A DNA stretch of 64,000 nt, taken from assembly GCA_942492915.1 (NCBI GenBank), contig OW818662.1:620001-684000 (forward strand), given 5' to 3'. This stretch comes from Turneriella sp942492915. GTDB taxonomy: Bacteria > Spirochaetota > Leptospiria > Turneriellales > Turneriellaceae. The position numbers and the translations under genes were made by a program. Within the stretch, counting starts at the first letter, position 1. Every line of letters starts with the position of its first letter. Below the pieces are notes generated by a model. It ran no database searches and was not told the origin of the DNA. It worked only from the letters and a program-made list of their open reading frames with translations. Positions 47,501 to 54,714 of the stretch are shown here, piece after piece.

Positions 47501-48495
47501 AGTTAATCACTTCCATTCTTGGTTCGACTAGAACCGCTGCAAGTGCAGCTGATGGCGGTATCTTACGTAGCCGTCTCGCGCGCTCAACCGCTGGAAACCC
47601 GCCAAGTTGTAATGGTTTAAACGCTACAACTTGCGATTCCAATATTTGGGAGAATGTCACACCTTCGTCAGCAGACTGGCTTGACTACAATTCTATTGCG
47701 ATGCCGTTTCAGCCTGGTGCGGCTGGCGACTGGGAAAACATGCTGCCATCTAACCGGATAATTCCGGCGATCAAGGCGATACCTTACATGAGAACCGCGC
47801 CGAACGGAGACCTGTATATGATTCGCAATGCATGTGCCGTGCAGACGATGCAGACTGTTTGTATGGGGGCCCGGTCGACCGCCCCATGTTCAGGCATGAC
47901 GGCGCAAACTTTCGTAAATGACAATTTTACAGCAGACTTTGCTTCTACGGCGACCGGCCGGCGTCAGGTTTGCCCACCTGGAAATGAAGTTCCGCAGCTA
48001 TGGGTGTTACCTGTGGGCGCGGCGAACGGTTCAGCCCAATGGCAACTTCTCGCCAGTAGGACATTTACACCCCAGACGTATCCTAACGGTAGTGCACTGC
48101 CTTCGCGTAAATCGACTACACTCAGCGGCAACACGACGACCTGTGGCACGTCACCAAATAACAAGTGTGAGCGCAATGCGCACGTGACTCTGCTCGAATT
48201 TGTCGGTAGTTACCTTTACATCGGCTTTGACAACCAGGACCATGGCGCAAATATCTGGCGTGTTGACATGAACTCGGCGACTTGCACGGGGTCTACTAGT
48301 TGCGCGGTTTCAGGCAACTACCCGGCTGAGGCAAGCTTTACGATTGTTAACGACGTGCTGGGGCTCGACGGCAGCGCGACGAATCAACGTATATTCAGTC
48401 ACGTTGCGGTTACCGATTCGGGCAAGGATTGGCTGATTCTCGCGACGCGCGACGGTACGAACTCGATGAAAATCTATCGTACGTCAAACGACTAG
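38506..48495 (+). CDS. Giant Ig-repeat lipoprotein, copy 2 (3,329 residues)
   Basis: A paralogue of the giant protein at 26256. The signal peptide (MRLFSGAKLALLLGVSAFALNC) is unrelated to that of copy 1, but the protein is the same from the lipobox Asn-Cys onward. Ig-like modules, the four tandem units of about 100 residues (near 42,536, 42,838, 43,142 and 43,442) and the TSVSYT modules match copy 1 almost base for base. From about 45,992 the C-terminal head is a divergent relative of that of copy 1, with extra cysteines and loops. The frame is open upstream through the tmRNA, but the ATG at 38506 starts the signal peptide. The leader (GTCGTAA..GAGTACGTC..ACACC) resembles that of copy 1; no clear Shine-Dalgarno is seen. 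Confidence 0.85.
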   Translation: MRLFSGAKLALLLGVSAFALNCSGKTYSTFFQPFDLVFGARANSSVSVALLTATPLTNTRVMLTFSKPVTLASGQLVGNYRITDSTGNALQILAASRDPNNSNIIFIDTIPQTAGGTYTAVASNIVGVDGSSLGSSNSATFTAPNNADQTGPAFGSVSAINATTVEVYFSEAVAQTVNNATFGGYFDLYTNAGCTTGNVNVASAVRDTSNYAKVTLTSAAMTSGTTYYVCGTANVRDIWGNANTTVIAGAATFVSGSFVYSAPTPRVVSAISSSSSSVLVTFDQAMTTTGAFVATGNYTFSGCGALASTGATVTAIGTTQALLTSMTTGTAGTCTVTVNTAVTSALGAALTGATNTAIFSYTSSAATDTTAPAVVGVTTTNSTTVVVTFSENVTGASIADFNLSPALNITNVNCVGNVCTLTTDPQSTTPYSLSITNNDGGIQDTATPTANTLSTGSTTFTGDGRPYIVAIYPVDSGTVMVEWSEPITNNASVNTTDYAIATGATITAAALDPAGTDPSKFVKLTISPVLTSGTSYTLTYTDGAPTSADTTGNGTLTTVPGGGTFTGPTATTAPQVTTASSTAPTVVIVNFNEPLNNSTIDTADFVLTGAGCPTVVGSASQIAAGVVQLVVTSTAPASAATCTATVTAASVSDLAGNAIAGTNNSATYSYTGTNAGTPDTTAPTIASAVAISNSEVRIYFSEPVSTTGGATGTNSGSNPANYSFSPTLTGGVQSITCTATYCSVTLNAPGTSAVGYSVTISNIQDQAAPANTMASASVNFSGIGSSVTAPTLYQAVLINSTTVELSFSEQMDLASSQTVGNYAVTGGNTVSAAVRQADTTKVRLTLSPGAYGSSNSYTVTASTLTDTAGNTIGTPNSATFSGSATSPSAASLAAASDTGTVGDNITGAAFPSPGLQFTGTTTANTTVYLYDDGVLVATAVSNASGAYTVTLASNTTVGQGANIFTVATVGPTGLVSDISPGVTITYDSSVPAAPAALDLVVGSDTGVSTTDNITSSATPSFTVTCETGSSVQLYTDNPAAGTATGSAVTCSGGTATLTAATLGSGVHNITVRQTDVAGNQSVASGALSVTVDTTAPALNTHPLTGNTTLTLTFAENVYNSTGGNLATTDFAVAFASNGGATSASITGITHTAPSGTVVLTLSYVGIITGTETITVTNVANAVIDVAGNAANVTTGAKTLSAIGVASITGTPTYTAVAPVSGGTTGYISITWSEGVYTNTGAAGAVVAGDFTVAFTQNSGNSTAAVVSCVTDTASTSCPGTAPAAGATSMRLQITNTGATSGVETIQVSAATGEIHSATNGLTPNTVNTGTLTFPDRFAPSAPGTADMVSGTDSGTSNSDNYTSNQTPQFTVSCETGATVQLYTDNPVAGTATGSTGTCAAGTVTLTAGTLAAGAHNISARQTDAASNQSVASTGLAVTIDTGNPAVTGTPDLQAASDLGSSSTDNLTNDTTPTFDLACETNASVQLYVDAVATGSAATCAAGTVTLTTGILGEGARSITAIQTDPAGNASAASGALSVTIDTTATAATGTPDLANGSDTGSSNSDNITNDTTPTFDVSCVNGTSVQLFVDAVASGTAATCAGGTVNLTTAALTAGTRSITAVQTDPAGNASVASSALSITLDTTADAATGTPDLQAASDLGSSSTDNVTNDTTPTFDISCVTGSSVQLYSDAVASGTAATCAGGTVALTTGALAAGARSITAIQTDPAGNASVASSALSVTIDTGTPAAPAALNLADADDTGTSNSDNITRNTTALTIDGTSEANATIRIYLTSSAGTLLQTVTASGGGVWSGDITLAEGVNSVVVTATDAGGNASADSTGLSITVDTTAPTNQDTVYAASSSRLGGGSVTIVSSGTASNRVWFAPSGTTTFAAGATMTEAASGTATSILAPATAGSYKLFVIDLAGNISSESTATLTVDNTAPTISSVAPATNAFVNTANVSYTINENCASGSVVWTRTGGTADVNHTQALTGAELTAGTKTNITLTNNPTLVSGAIYTVAFNCTDAAGNAATAVSSTNVTFDTTLPVISAVTPATGATVNSTSVSYTLSEICESGTITWTRTGGTADGSSPYTRALTGSELNAGTFTGTITNNPTLVDGSIYSVAFNCSDRAGNAAAAVTSTGVTYSPGVLQITTATTLDTDNDGKIDTYRVGFNKSVNDSTFPGYSANALGSVTTHWLVAGYNNVRILHGTAVSFATDTVNDSVIYVRFDENVLDCTVATQVGCDTDSKPDLTTTATPGLQDLAAATIAQVNTAAVTEADGARPTLVAARSLSATSVDAIFSEPVDTVEAQLNTNYSITGGTNPTVSAAVRDGTNTNIVHLTTGAQTGGQAYTLMANTNVKDLANFNLNSSANTAAFNGVVDPVVSSIVTTSATTLTITFNESVTAASAECANQTACALIYQNLSLPVLTAVSTAGSGNNAATYTLTVNPMIEGQAYTTSVLATKIVGVAAPAGRYVSSPNNAATFNGDGKPAVNIAADNATECPANGPQRRVVVQYDQAVLTGGGANAADTAANYSIPNTTTDSPQGCVDSAQPCGTGTNQTASSVTSYGGNKFGINFGAAFDSDASQYVLKIVNVRDANSNSVAVPTNLTFQCGNDTTAPSLIGVTVVSATAGSTVILLTFSEAVASVPANTATNYRYDTAAYGAGVNSAVRQTNTAQVQVTFQPALSNGGHQLRTINQQDLAGAPNTIADNGINNVQPFIVNAPTGFAGGPVFTDPFADGSPAGQIIIYDDKIVLGWDGNSSQFFEMNKGLTVAQTITLDADGNATAPYSDFSGYVSTGGSGTLTGLDAISAGCVGGTNSTPKMSGTACTGAPVNGTEYVFAGGFNTTGFYQSVFYSTSKSSNAPIFTFTERGGITNSDNTFRSMSIVVFRDYLFVASPHRGTQAPRVGRICIHPSGCDQDNNGSRETAQWAAPHDTRADFMNMIGKSGLIDNGNEDGGTAGGNTVALDTMYEHDTDGAGANVSQLYVANGGKLITSILGSTRTAASAADGGILRSRLARSTAGNPPSCNGLNATTCDSNIWENVTPSSADWLDYNSIAMPFQPGAAGDWENMLPSNRIIPAIKAIPYMRTAPNGDLYMIRNACAVQTMQTVCMGARSTAPCSGMTAQTFVNDNFTADFASTATGRRQVCPPGNEVPQLWVLPVGAANGSAQWQLLASRTFTPQTYPNGSALPSRKSTTLSGNTTTCGTSPNNKCERNAHVTLLEFVGSYLYIGFDNQDHGANIWRVDMNSATCTGSTSCAVSGNYPAEASFTIVNDVLGLDGSATNQRIFSHVAVTDSGKDWLILATRDGTNSMKIYRTSND
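38566..45991 (+). repeat. Long direct repeat, copy 2 (partner 26328-33750)
   Basis: Second member of the long direct repeat. The block matching 28,920-32,860 lies at about 41,176-45,116 and looks identical. Recombination between the two copies would delete or duplicate the 12.2 kb holding the superoxide-reductase-like gene, the DUF1858 gene, tRNA-Phe and ssrA. Confidence 0.85.
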
Positions 48496-48501
48496 ATTTA
48501 C

Positions 48502-48537
48502 CTCCCTTGCTCTGGGCTTAAGCCCATAGCAAGGGAG
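48502..48537. repeat. 36-bp palindrome, GGGCTTAAGCCC family
   Basis: A third member of the family, six bases after the stop of giant gene 2. Arms CTCCCTTGC/GCAAGGGAG surround the same core, with one A-to-C mismatch in the left arm. Its position after the gene mirrors that of the palindrome after giant gene 1, so it may be a transcript 3'-end structure. Confidence 0.85.
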
Positions 48538-48631
48538 CTGCCTAAAGCGGGTCTTGATCTCGCCGCTAACCCATAGCATAGCGCCACCCTCAAATTCTTG
48601 ACGGTGCGCGGCGACGTGGGTTTATTGGGTC

Positions 48632-49537
48632 ATCACCGCAGTCGTCATCACCTACAACCCCGACAAAGACCTCGCGCAGAGGCTCGTGGCAATTCGCCGT
48701 GAATGCGGCAAAGTTTTTGTCATCGATAACGGCTCTGCACCTGCTTCGCTGAAGGCCTTGCGGGCGGCTGCGAAAAAAGCGCGCGTGACGCTGATTGAGC
48801 TCGGCGAAAATACCGGCATCGCGCATGCGCAGAATGTTGGCCTGGAACTCGCTTTCAAGGCACGAGCCGAAGCTGTGCTGCTGTTTGACCACGACTCAAC
48901 CCCGCTTGCGGGGTATACGAAGGCGATTCTTGCGGCGTATGCCGGTTTGCGCGTGCGGCTAAAGGCTCCCGTGATTTTGGGCGGCCGGGTTTACGACGTC
49001 AACAAACGCGAGTACGCTCGGCATCCTCTTTATACGCGTTTTGGTTTTACGAGACGCGGGGCAGCAGCGGGTGAAATTCTCGGGCCTGCGCTCATGGTGA
49101 TTGCCTCGGGTTCGCTGGTCAGTCGCGAAGTCTACGAAAAGATCGGTGGCATGCGCGAAGATCTGTTCATTGACTATGTCGACTGGGAATTCTGTCTGCG
49201 CGCCAGAGCAAAGGGGGGATTTCAAACTTACATAACGGGCGATGCCGTGCTTGAGCATGCGCGCGGTGTGCGCACGGGTAAAAAAGTATTTGGGTTCGTG
49301 CTTTATCCCCCCGGTTATTCTGCGTTTCGTTATGGCTACATTTTTCGTAACCGGGCGCGCATGCTCAGAGAATATTTCTTTAAGAACCGGGCGTTCGTCT
49401 TTTTTGAGGTGGTGTCATTCGTGCGCGACGTGCTGCTCATTCTTGCCGAGCCGCGGCCGTTTCGGCTGTTGGCGATAGCGGTGAAAGCGTGGTTCGGGGG
49501 CATGTTTTGGCGGGCTGCGAACCCGGTCGCGAAATGA
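48632..49537 (+). CDS. Family 2 glycosyltransferase (rhamnosyltransferase-like), start unclear
   Basis: About 300 residues. The family's first strand and loop are visible from 48632 (ITAVVITYNPDKDLAQRL), followed by VFVIDNGSAP, ENTGIAHAQNVGLELA, a FDHDST metal-binding motif and the acceptor-side DYVDWEFCLRARAKG. These match the dTDP-rhamnosyltransferase-like branch of GT2. No ATG, GTG or TTG precedes the first strand in frame: after a TGA at 48599 the only candidates are rare codons such as ATC at 48632. The next ordinary start, GTG at 48686, would remove the nucleotide-binding strand. So the gene may use a rare start, or its start was lost by mutation. Confidence 0.65.
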   Translation: MTAVVITYNPDKDLAQRLVAIRRECGKVFVIDNGSAPASLKALRAAAKKARVTLIELGENTGIAHAQNVGLELAFKARAEAVLLFDHDSTPLAGYTKAILAAYAGLRVRLKAPVILGGRVYDVNKREYARHPLYTRFGFTRRGAAAGEILGPALMVIASGSLVSREVYEKIGGMREDLFIDYVDWEFCLRARAKGGFQTYITGDAVLEHARGVRTGKKVFGFVLYPPGYSAFRYGYIFRNRARMLREYFFKNRAFVFFEVVSFVRDVLLILAEPRPFRLLAIAVKAWFGGMFWRAANPVAK

Positions 49538-49580
49538 AATTTATGATTGAAGCGGGCGGCACAGAAGATCGCTCAATGAG

Positions 49581-49659
49581 CAAATTCCGGAAAAGTTCCG
49601 CGATTTTCGAAGCGAAAATCGCTATATGAACGGGCTGACGCCCGCTTTTCCGGAATTTG
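49581..49659. repeat. Three-way-junction palindromic element
   Basis: An outer 15-bp perfect stem (49581-49595 with 49645-49659) encloses a 10-bp hairpin with loop AAG (49600-49622) and a 5-bp hairpin CGGGC-TGAC-GCCCG (49631-49644). It lies between the glycosyltransferase and DUF971 genes. The rest of this 230-bp gap shows nothing else. Confidence 0.75.
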
Positions 49660-49767
49660 GTCATTTCGCGGCGCGGCTATTGTTTCCATTTCTGCGACCT
49701 TCAGTGCCGCCCCGGTGGGGGTTCTTCTTGACGCGCAGAAATAGAATGTCGCGCTACCCGGCATAAT

Positions 49768-50100
49768 ATGCCGCTCTTACCTGACAGTATAGAAATTCGC
49801 CTGCCGAAAAAGGCCCTCGCAGGCAATGTCGCCGAAATCAAATGGAGTGACGGGCGCGTGACGGCGCATACATCCTTCAATCTTCGCATGCGCTGCCCTT
49901 GCGCGACATGCCGCGATTCGCATAATCCCGACCCGAAAGCGGTGCGCGGTCCCAAAGGTGTGCCGCCGATGGTCGAACTGGCGTCGTTTGACTGGGTGGG
50001 CAATTATGCAGTAAATTTTGTCTTCAACGACGGTCACAATACCGGCATCTACACCTTCAAATACCTGTTGGAGCTAGACGAAGCGCCGAATGCCGTCTGA
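49768..50100 (+). CDS. DUF971 domain protein
   Basis: A 110-residue protein that consists of one DUF971 domain: IEIRLPKKALAGNVAEIKWSDGR, then CPCATCRD with three cysteines and a C-terminal FNDGHNTGIYTFKYLLEL. The same domain is found alone, next to ApbC-type Fe-S carriers, and at the N-terminus of gamma-butyrobetaine hydroxylases. Here the cysteines could hold metal, but no function is established. Its last 11 bases overlap the next gene, so the two are co-translated. Confidence 0.8.
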   Translation: MPLLPDSIEIRLPKKALAGNVAEIKWSDGRVTAHTSFNLRMRCPCATCRDSHNPDPKAVRGPKGVPPMVELASFDWVGNYAVNFVFNDGHNTGIYTFKYLLELDEAPNAV

Positions 50101-52327
50101 CCAAGGCATAGGGTCGGCGGCGCGCTCGGACCTGCGCGCGCTGCTGCAGCTTTACCGTGAATCGGCGCTCGCCCTTCTGAAAAAGGCGAGACTGCGTTAT
50201 GCGCTCGCGCTGCTCTTTGCGGCAGGGGCGTGGCAGGTTGTCGATTTTTTGCCGCGTCTTTTTTTTGACACGCGTGCGTTTCAGGCAAAACTTGACGAGT
50301 TTCTCGATTCGGGCTCCCTCGCCATTTCTTATCAGGGAATTGACGTCAGCTTTTTTAAGGGAATCAGAATCATTGGCGTGCGCGTGTCATTCGACCGCGA
50401 CTTTTCGCGCGGGCGATACCTCGTCGAAGCGCCTTCAGTCTATATTCGGCGACCATTCACATTTTTTCCGGGGCAGGGCGGCGACCTGCTCGCAGACGCG
50501 CGCATTATCATCGAAGATGCGCGCCTTGGTTATTGGCTGACGTCAGACGATGCGGATCGTGAAACGATCGGGCAGGCACGGCAGCTGTTGCAGCAGAACC
50601 GCAACTTTCATGTGGAGTGCGACAGTTGCCGGTTCAATTTAAACGTCAAAGACAACAGTTACTTTAAAGAAGTGACTCCGGTTCAGACGGTGCATTTTAC
50701 CGTTAAACATGCCGGTAACGAAGTGCAGACGCTTGTGCGCTATGAAAGTTCGGTGATCGGCGACGGGGACTTTTTCGGCAAGTTTGCTGCATGCAAAACA
50801 CTGCAGTGCGATGACATCGAAGGGTACTGGTTCTTTAAGCCGACTAAACTCAACATCGCGATTCTGAATAACTTTCAGAAAGACCTCGACATCGTTTCGG
50901 GTATCGCCTCGGGCGAGGTCGCGTTCGACCGTCAGATCGCGCAGGTGCAAAAGACCGAGCGTGGTAAAGCGGTCTCTTATAGTGAAGGACGCTCAAACTT
51001 TCGTATGGCGCTCGGCATGCGTGATTTCGCCATACGTAAGAAAAAAGAAATCTGGTACGATGTGCAGAAGTTTACCGTCGATACGCGTGTGCAGCTCATC
51101 GGGCAGAGCGCGACGGGTTATGTGCGCGCGGCGCTCGAAGACTATAACCTGCAGGCAGAGTTTGAGAACCTGAGCCCAGACGCACTGCCTGAGAAGTATA
51201 TCTTCAGCGTCGAACCCCGGGCTTTTTCGAATAAGACGCTGAGCCTGCCGGCGCAGAGGCGCCTCACCGGGCTCAACCGCTTCTCTATCGACCTCTCGGC
51301 CAAGAAGGGCGGCAAGTACGGCAAGACCGAAATGGCGCTTGAGATCAAAGACGGCTCATTTGTCGCAGGGCCCGGCATACCGCCTGTGAAGCTGAACGAC
51401 GTGAGCATCGCGCTGAATAACGAGAAGCTGCAGGGGCAGATCAATGCGGCTTCGGGCCAGTCGGCTCTTGTGGTGGCACTTTCGGGTTATCTTGAACTGT
51501 ATCCGGTGACGTTTACCCCGCTCGCGAACGCGCTGATGCGCGATTCGGGCGCTGTAGCCCCGCGCAAGATTTTCACCCTGCGGGGTAAGGTGGCTTGCCC
51601 TATCACGATGGACGTGCTCTACTGGCACGACATCAAGCCCTATGTCAACGCGTGGCTCGACGATTTTTGGGATGAAGTGCAGGAAGGCATACAGTATTCG
51701 TGGCTGCCATCGCACTTGCGGCGCCGCGAATATTTTGTGCGTCTGATCGAGTACCTGGATTTTTCCATGCCGATCGATATTAAACGCTTTGATTGGGGCC
51801 CGCAGATGCCGGTGAAGGGTAACCTGTTTTTCTCTCCGCTTTATGCAGGTGGTGGTTTTCGTATTGAATCGGCCGACGGACAAAATTCTTCGTCGCTCAT
51901 GATCTCTTACGGTCAGGCCGACACGAATGCGCCCTACCTGACGCACGACCTGAAGCTGAACCTCGAGAGCGCGTATGACCTGCTGAGCCCGTGGTTTGGC
52001 GAAGAGTACTTTGAGTATTTTTCGAGTGCGCAGATCGTGCACATCAATAACTTCAATGGCGAGCGCCCGGCAGACCATTATCTGAAATCGAACGCCGCGA
52101 CCGACATTCGCCTGAAACGTGTGAGGCTTGGTAAATGGGCCCGCGCGCAGACCCTGCCGCTGCAATGGGAGACCATTGACATTAAGACCAACCGCAGTAA
52201 CGGTTTCGGCGCCATTTCTTCAATACGCGCCGAGAACGAGAACACGATTCTCTCAGGTTACGGCGAATACAAGCTGTTCAACCGCGCAGTGGATACGCTG
52301 CTCAAATACAACGTACTGATACGCTAA
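50090..52327 (+). CDS. AsmA-like large membrane-anchored protein
   Basis: A 745-residue protein with one N-terminal membrane helix (about 37-58) and a long strand-rich periplasmic body with no cysteine motif or catalytic signature. The layout and phrases such as SLAISYQGIDVSFFKGIRI near the anchor resemble AsmA/TamB-type proteins, which are thought to move lipids between the two membranes. This match is by architecture only. It overlaps the DUF971 gene by 11 bp and its stop codon lies inside a strong hairpin. Confidence 0.5.
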   Translation: MPSDQGIGSAARSDLRALLQLYRESALALLKKARLRYALALLFAAGAWQVVDFLPRLFFDTRAFQAKLDEFLDSGSLAISYQGIDVSFFKGIRIIGVRVSFDRDFSRGRYLVEAPSVYIRRPFTFFPGQGGDLLADARIIIEDARLGYWLTSDDADRETIGQARQLLQQNRNFHVECDSCRFNLNVKDNSYFKEVTPVQTVHFTVKHAGNEVQTLVRYESSVIGDGDFFGKFAACKTLQCDDIEGYWFFKPTKLNIAILNNFQKDLDIVSGIASGEVAFDRQIAQVQKTERGKAVSYSEGRSNFRMALGMRDFAIRKKKEIWYDVQKFTVDTRVQLIGQSATGYVRAALEDYNLQAEFENLSPDALPEKYIFSVEPRAFSNKTLSLPAQRRLTGLNRFSIDLSAKKGGKYGKTEMALEIKDGSFVAGPGIPPVKLNDVSIALNNEKLQGQINAASGQSALVVALSGYLELYPVTFTPLANALMRDSGAVAPRKIFTLRGKVACPITMDVLYWHDIKPYVNAWLDDFWDEVQEGIQYSWLPSHLRRREYFVRLIEYLDFSMPIDIKRFDWGPQMPVKGNLFFSPLYAGGGFRIESADGQNSSSLMISYGQADTNAPYLTHDLKLNLESAYDLLSPWFGEEYFEYFSSAQIVHINNFNGERPADHYLKSNAATDIRLKRVRLGKWARAQTLPLQWETIDIKTNRSNGFGAISSIRAENENTILSGYGEYKLFNRAVDTLLKYNVLIR

Positions 52328-52366
52328 GGACAGAATAAGCGCGAAGCGCTTATTCTGTCCTTAGCG
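52322..52366 (+). terminator. Hairpin terminator with GAA loop
   Basis: A perfect 21-bp stem (52322-52342 with 52346-52366) and the loop GAA, followed by CTTTTAT. The stop codon of the AsmA-like gene is part of the stem. Confidence 0.75.
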
Positions 52367-52416
52367 CTTTTATGAAATCTTAGCTGACGCCCGGTCAAAT
52401 TGCCCTGTTTGGGCGT

Positions 52417-53388
52417 GTGCCAATCACAGACATACTCTCACCCAATCTCGAGAAAAAGGCGACCCGCGACGGTTATGGCGCCGCGCTCGTTGAAATTGGC
52501 GCCGAAAACGACAAAGTCGTGGTGCTCGACGCCGACCTCAGCGGTTCAACAAAAACCAAAAAGTTCAGCGAAAAGTATCCCGAACGCTTCTTTAACTTTG
52601 GTGTCGCCGAGCAGAACCTGATTGGCCATGCGGCGGGTCTGGCGCTTTCGGGGCTTATACCCGTGGCGTCGAGTTTTGCGATGTTTGCCTCTGGCCGTGC
52701 GTGGGAAATTCTGCGCAATTCGGTTTGTTATCCACATCTGAACGTCAAAGTTGCTGCGACGCATGCAGGCATCACGCTGGGCGAAGACGGCGCGAGCCAC
52801 CAGATCATCGAAGATATTGCGCTCACGCGGGTGATTCCTGGCCTGACGGTGCTTGTGCCGTCAGATTATTACCACGCTGCTGCGGCGATCAAGGCCGCGG
52901 TCGCCTATAAAGGGCCCGTGTACCTGCGTTTGGGGCGCCCAAACGTGCCTTCAATTTATGGCTCGGGCGACGCGTTCGCGATCGGCGGTTCTACCGTGCT
53001 TCAGCGCGGGCAGGGCGTGACGTTTATCGCCGCCGGCGTCATGGTCTATGAGGCGTTTAAGGCCGCCGCACTCATTGAAAAAGATATTGGGCAGAAAATC
53101 ACGGTGATTGATGCATATTCAATAAAACCCCTCGATACGAAGACTATCCTCGCTGAAACGAAAGACGCAAAACTCGTCGTCACCTTTGAAGAACACAATG
53201 TGATGGCGGGCCTCGGGTCGGCGGTTGCAGAACTTCTCTCTGAAGAGCAGCCGCGCCGGGTGCATCGCGTGGGCCTGAATGACGAGTTTGGGCAGTCGGG
53301 TGACGCCCCGTCGCTGATGAAGCACTACAAGCTCACTGCAGAAACCATGCTACCCGACCTTATCGCCCGCATTCGCGCGGCTGTTTAA
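52417..53388 (+). CDS. Transketolase, C-terminal subunit
   Basis: A 323-residue protein equal to the pyrimidine-binding and C-terminal domains of transketolase or DXP synthase. The catalytic glutamate lies in FNFGVAEQNLIGHAAGLA; other marks are ATHAGITLGEDGASHQ and the C-terminal VTFEEHNVMAGLGSAV. Two-subunit transketolases of this size occur in archaea and many bacteria, usually with the thiamine-diphosphate-binding half directly upstream. That half is not next to it here: a terminator and the AsmA-like gene precede it. Start GTG at 52417. It acts in the non-oxidative pentose phosphate pathway if its partner exists elsewhere. Confidence 0.8.
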   Translation: MPITDILSPNLEKKATRDGYGAALVEIGAENDKVVVLDADLSGSTKTKKFSEKYPERFFNFGVAEQNLIGHAAGLALSGLIPVASSFAMFASGRAWEILRNSVCYPHLNVKVAATHAGITLGEDGASHQIIEDIALTRVIPGLTVLVPSDYYHAAAAIKAAVAYKGPVYLRLGRPNVPSIYGSGDAFAIGGSTVLQRGQGVTFIAAGVMVYEAFKAAALIEKDIGQKITVIDAYSIKPLDTKTILAETKDAKLVVTFEEHNVMAGLGSAVAELLSEEQPRRVHRVGLNDEFGQSGDAPSLMKHYKLTAETMLPDLIARIRAAV

Positions 53389-53471
53389 CCCGCCTCGCCG
53401 GGTAATTGGTCCGGGCCCCGCAATCGGGTTGACCACATGTTATTAGTTCGGTATTTAGCAAAATATAGATT

Positions 53472-54695
53472 ATGAGGATTGCAATTTTTACCGATTCCTT
53501 TTTCCCTAAGATTGACGGCATCGCCGTTTCGGTGCAGGGGTTTTGCGAGAAGCTCGAGGCCCGTGGGCACAAATTCATTATCTGCTGCCCGCGTTATGGC
53601 GACCACGACACCGAGACGCTCGGCGAGAATATTGCCGTCGAGCGTTTCAATTCGGTCGCGCTGCCGTCTTACCCCGAGATGCGCATCGTCGTGCCGGGGC
53701 GCAAGCGGCTGCACCGGGTCATACGCAATTTCAAACCCGATCTGATTCACATTCAGACTCCCGGGTTCATGGGGCAATACGGTGTCGCCGCGGGTAAACT
53801 CTACTCGATTCCCGTGATCGGTACTTACCACACGATGATGAGCGAAGTGGGCATGTACGTGAACCCGCTGCGGCTGATGAAGCTCGACAAGCTGCTTTCG
53901 CGCTTCAGGCGCAAAAAGAAGATCGCGAGCAAACTCACCAAGCTCACGCGCAAGAAACCACCTTCGCTCGGTGGCAAGCTGCTGTACAAGCAGGCAAACC
54001 GCCTTTACGAAAAATGTTCGATTATCATTTCGCCCAGCGAGATAATCAAAAAAGACCTGATCGATAAAGGCATAAAAGCGCCTGTCACCGTCGTGTCGAA
54101 TGGCATCGACCTGAAAATGTTTTACGGTGAAAAGAGGTCGTTTCCCCCGAGTGGGCCGCGCATCTTACACGTCGGGCGTATTGCCCCTGAGAAGAATACT
54201 GAAGAAGTGCTGAGGGCCTTTACGCTGGTGAAGCGCGAGATTCCCGATGCGCTGCTGACCATCGTGGGTGACGGGCCTGAACTCACCGATCTAAAACGCG
54301 AGTCTTCGGAGCTCGATATTGCCGACAGCGTGAATTTTATGGGCTACCGTTCGCGCAAAGATCTGCCGCAAATCTACCACGACCACGACCTATTTGTGAC
54401 AGCATCTGCGATGGAAACGCAGGGCCTGGTCGCGCTCGAGGCAATTGCGACGGGACTGCCGGCAGTCGGGGTTGACGCATTTGCGCTACCCGAGCTGATA
54501 CAGAACGGCCGCAACGGATTTGTACCTGCGGCGCATGATGTGCCCGGCATCGCAGCGGCGATCGTGAAAATTCTCAAAGACCGCGAGCTCTATGAAAGTT
54601 TCTCTGCTGCAGGTATTGAAATTGCAGCCGAACACGGTCACGACCGCTCAACCGACCGTCTTGAAAAGATCTGCCGTAAGGCGATCGCGAAATAG
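53472..54695 (+). CDS. GT4-family glycosyltransferase (diacylglycerol glucosyltransferase-like)
   Basis: A 407-residue GT-B enzyme. The first domain starts MRIAIFTDSFFPKIDGIAVSV, the Gly-containing loop typical of GT4, and includes the HIQTPGFMG and GTYHTMMSEVGMY segments. The second holds the donor-binding LHVGRIAPEKNTEEVL and the E-x7-E motif (SAMETQGLVALEA). The pattern matches enzymes that add glucose or mannose to membrane lipids. A basic stretch (RFRRKKKIASKLTKLTRKK) around residues 140-165 suggests contact with anionic membrane. It is convergent with the phosphoesterase gene. Confidence 0.8.
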   Translation: MRIAIFTDSFFPKIDGIAVSVQGFCEKLEARGHKFIICCPRYGDHDTETLGENIAVERFNSVALPSYPEMRIVVPGRKRLHRVIRNFKPDLIHIQTPGFMGQYGVAAGKLYSIPVIGTYHTMMSEVGMYVNPLRLMKLDKLLSRFRRKKKIASKLTKLTRKKPPSLGGKLLYKQANRLYEKCSIIISPSEIIKKDLIDKGIKAPVTVVSNGIDLKMFYGEKRSFPPSGPRILHVGRIAPEKNTEEVLRAFTLVKREIPDALLTIVGDGPELTDLKRESSELDIADSVNFMGYRSRKDLPQIYHDHDLFVTASAMETQGLVALEAIATGLPAVGVDAFALPELIQNGRNGFVPAAHDVPGIAAAIVKILKDRELYESFSAAGIEIAAEHGHDRSTDRLEKICRKAIAK

Positions 54696-54714
54696 AGCCG
54701 GTTGAGGTTTTCGG

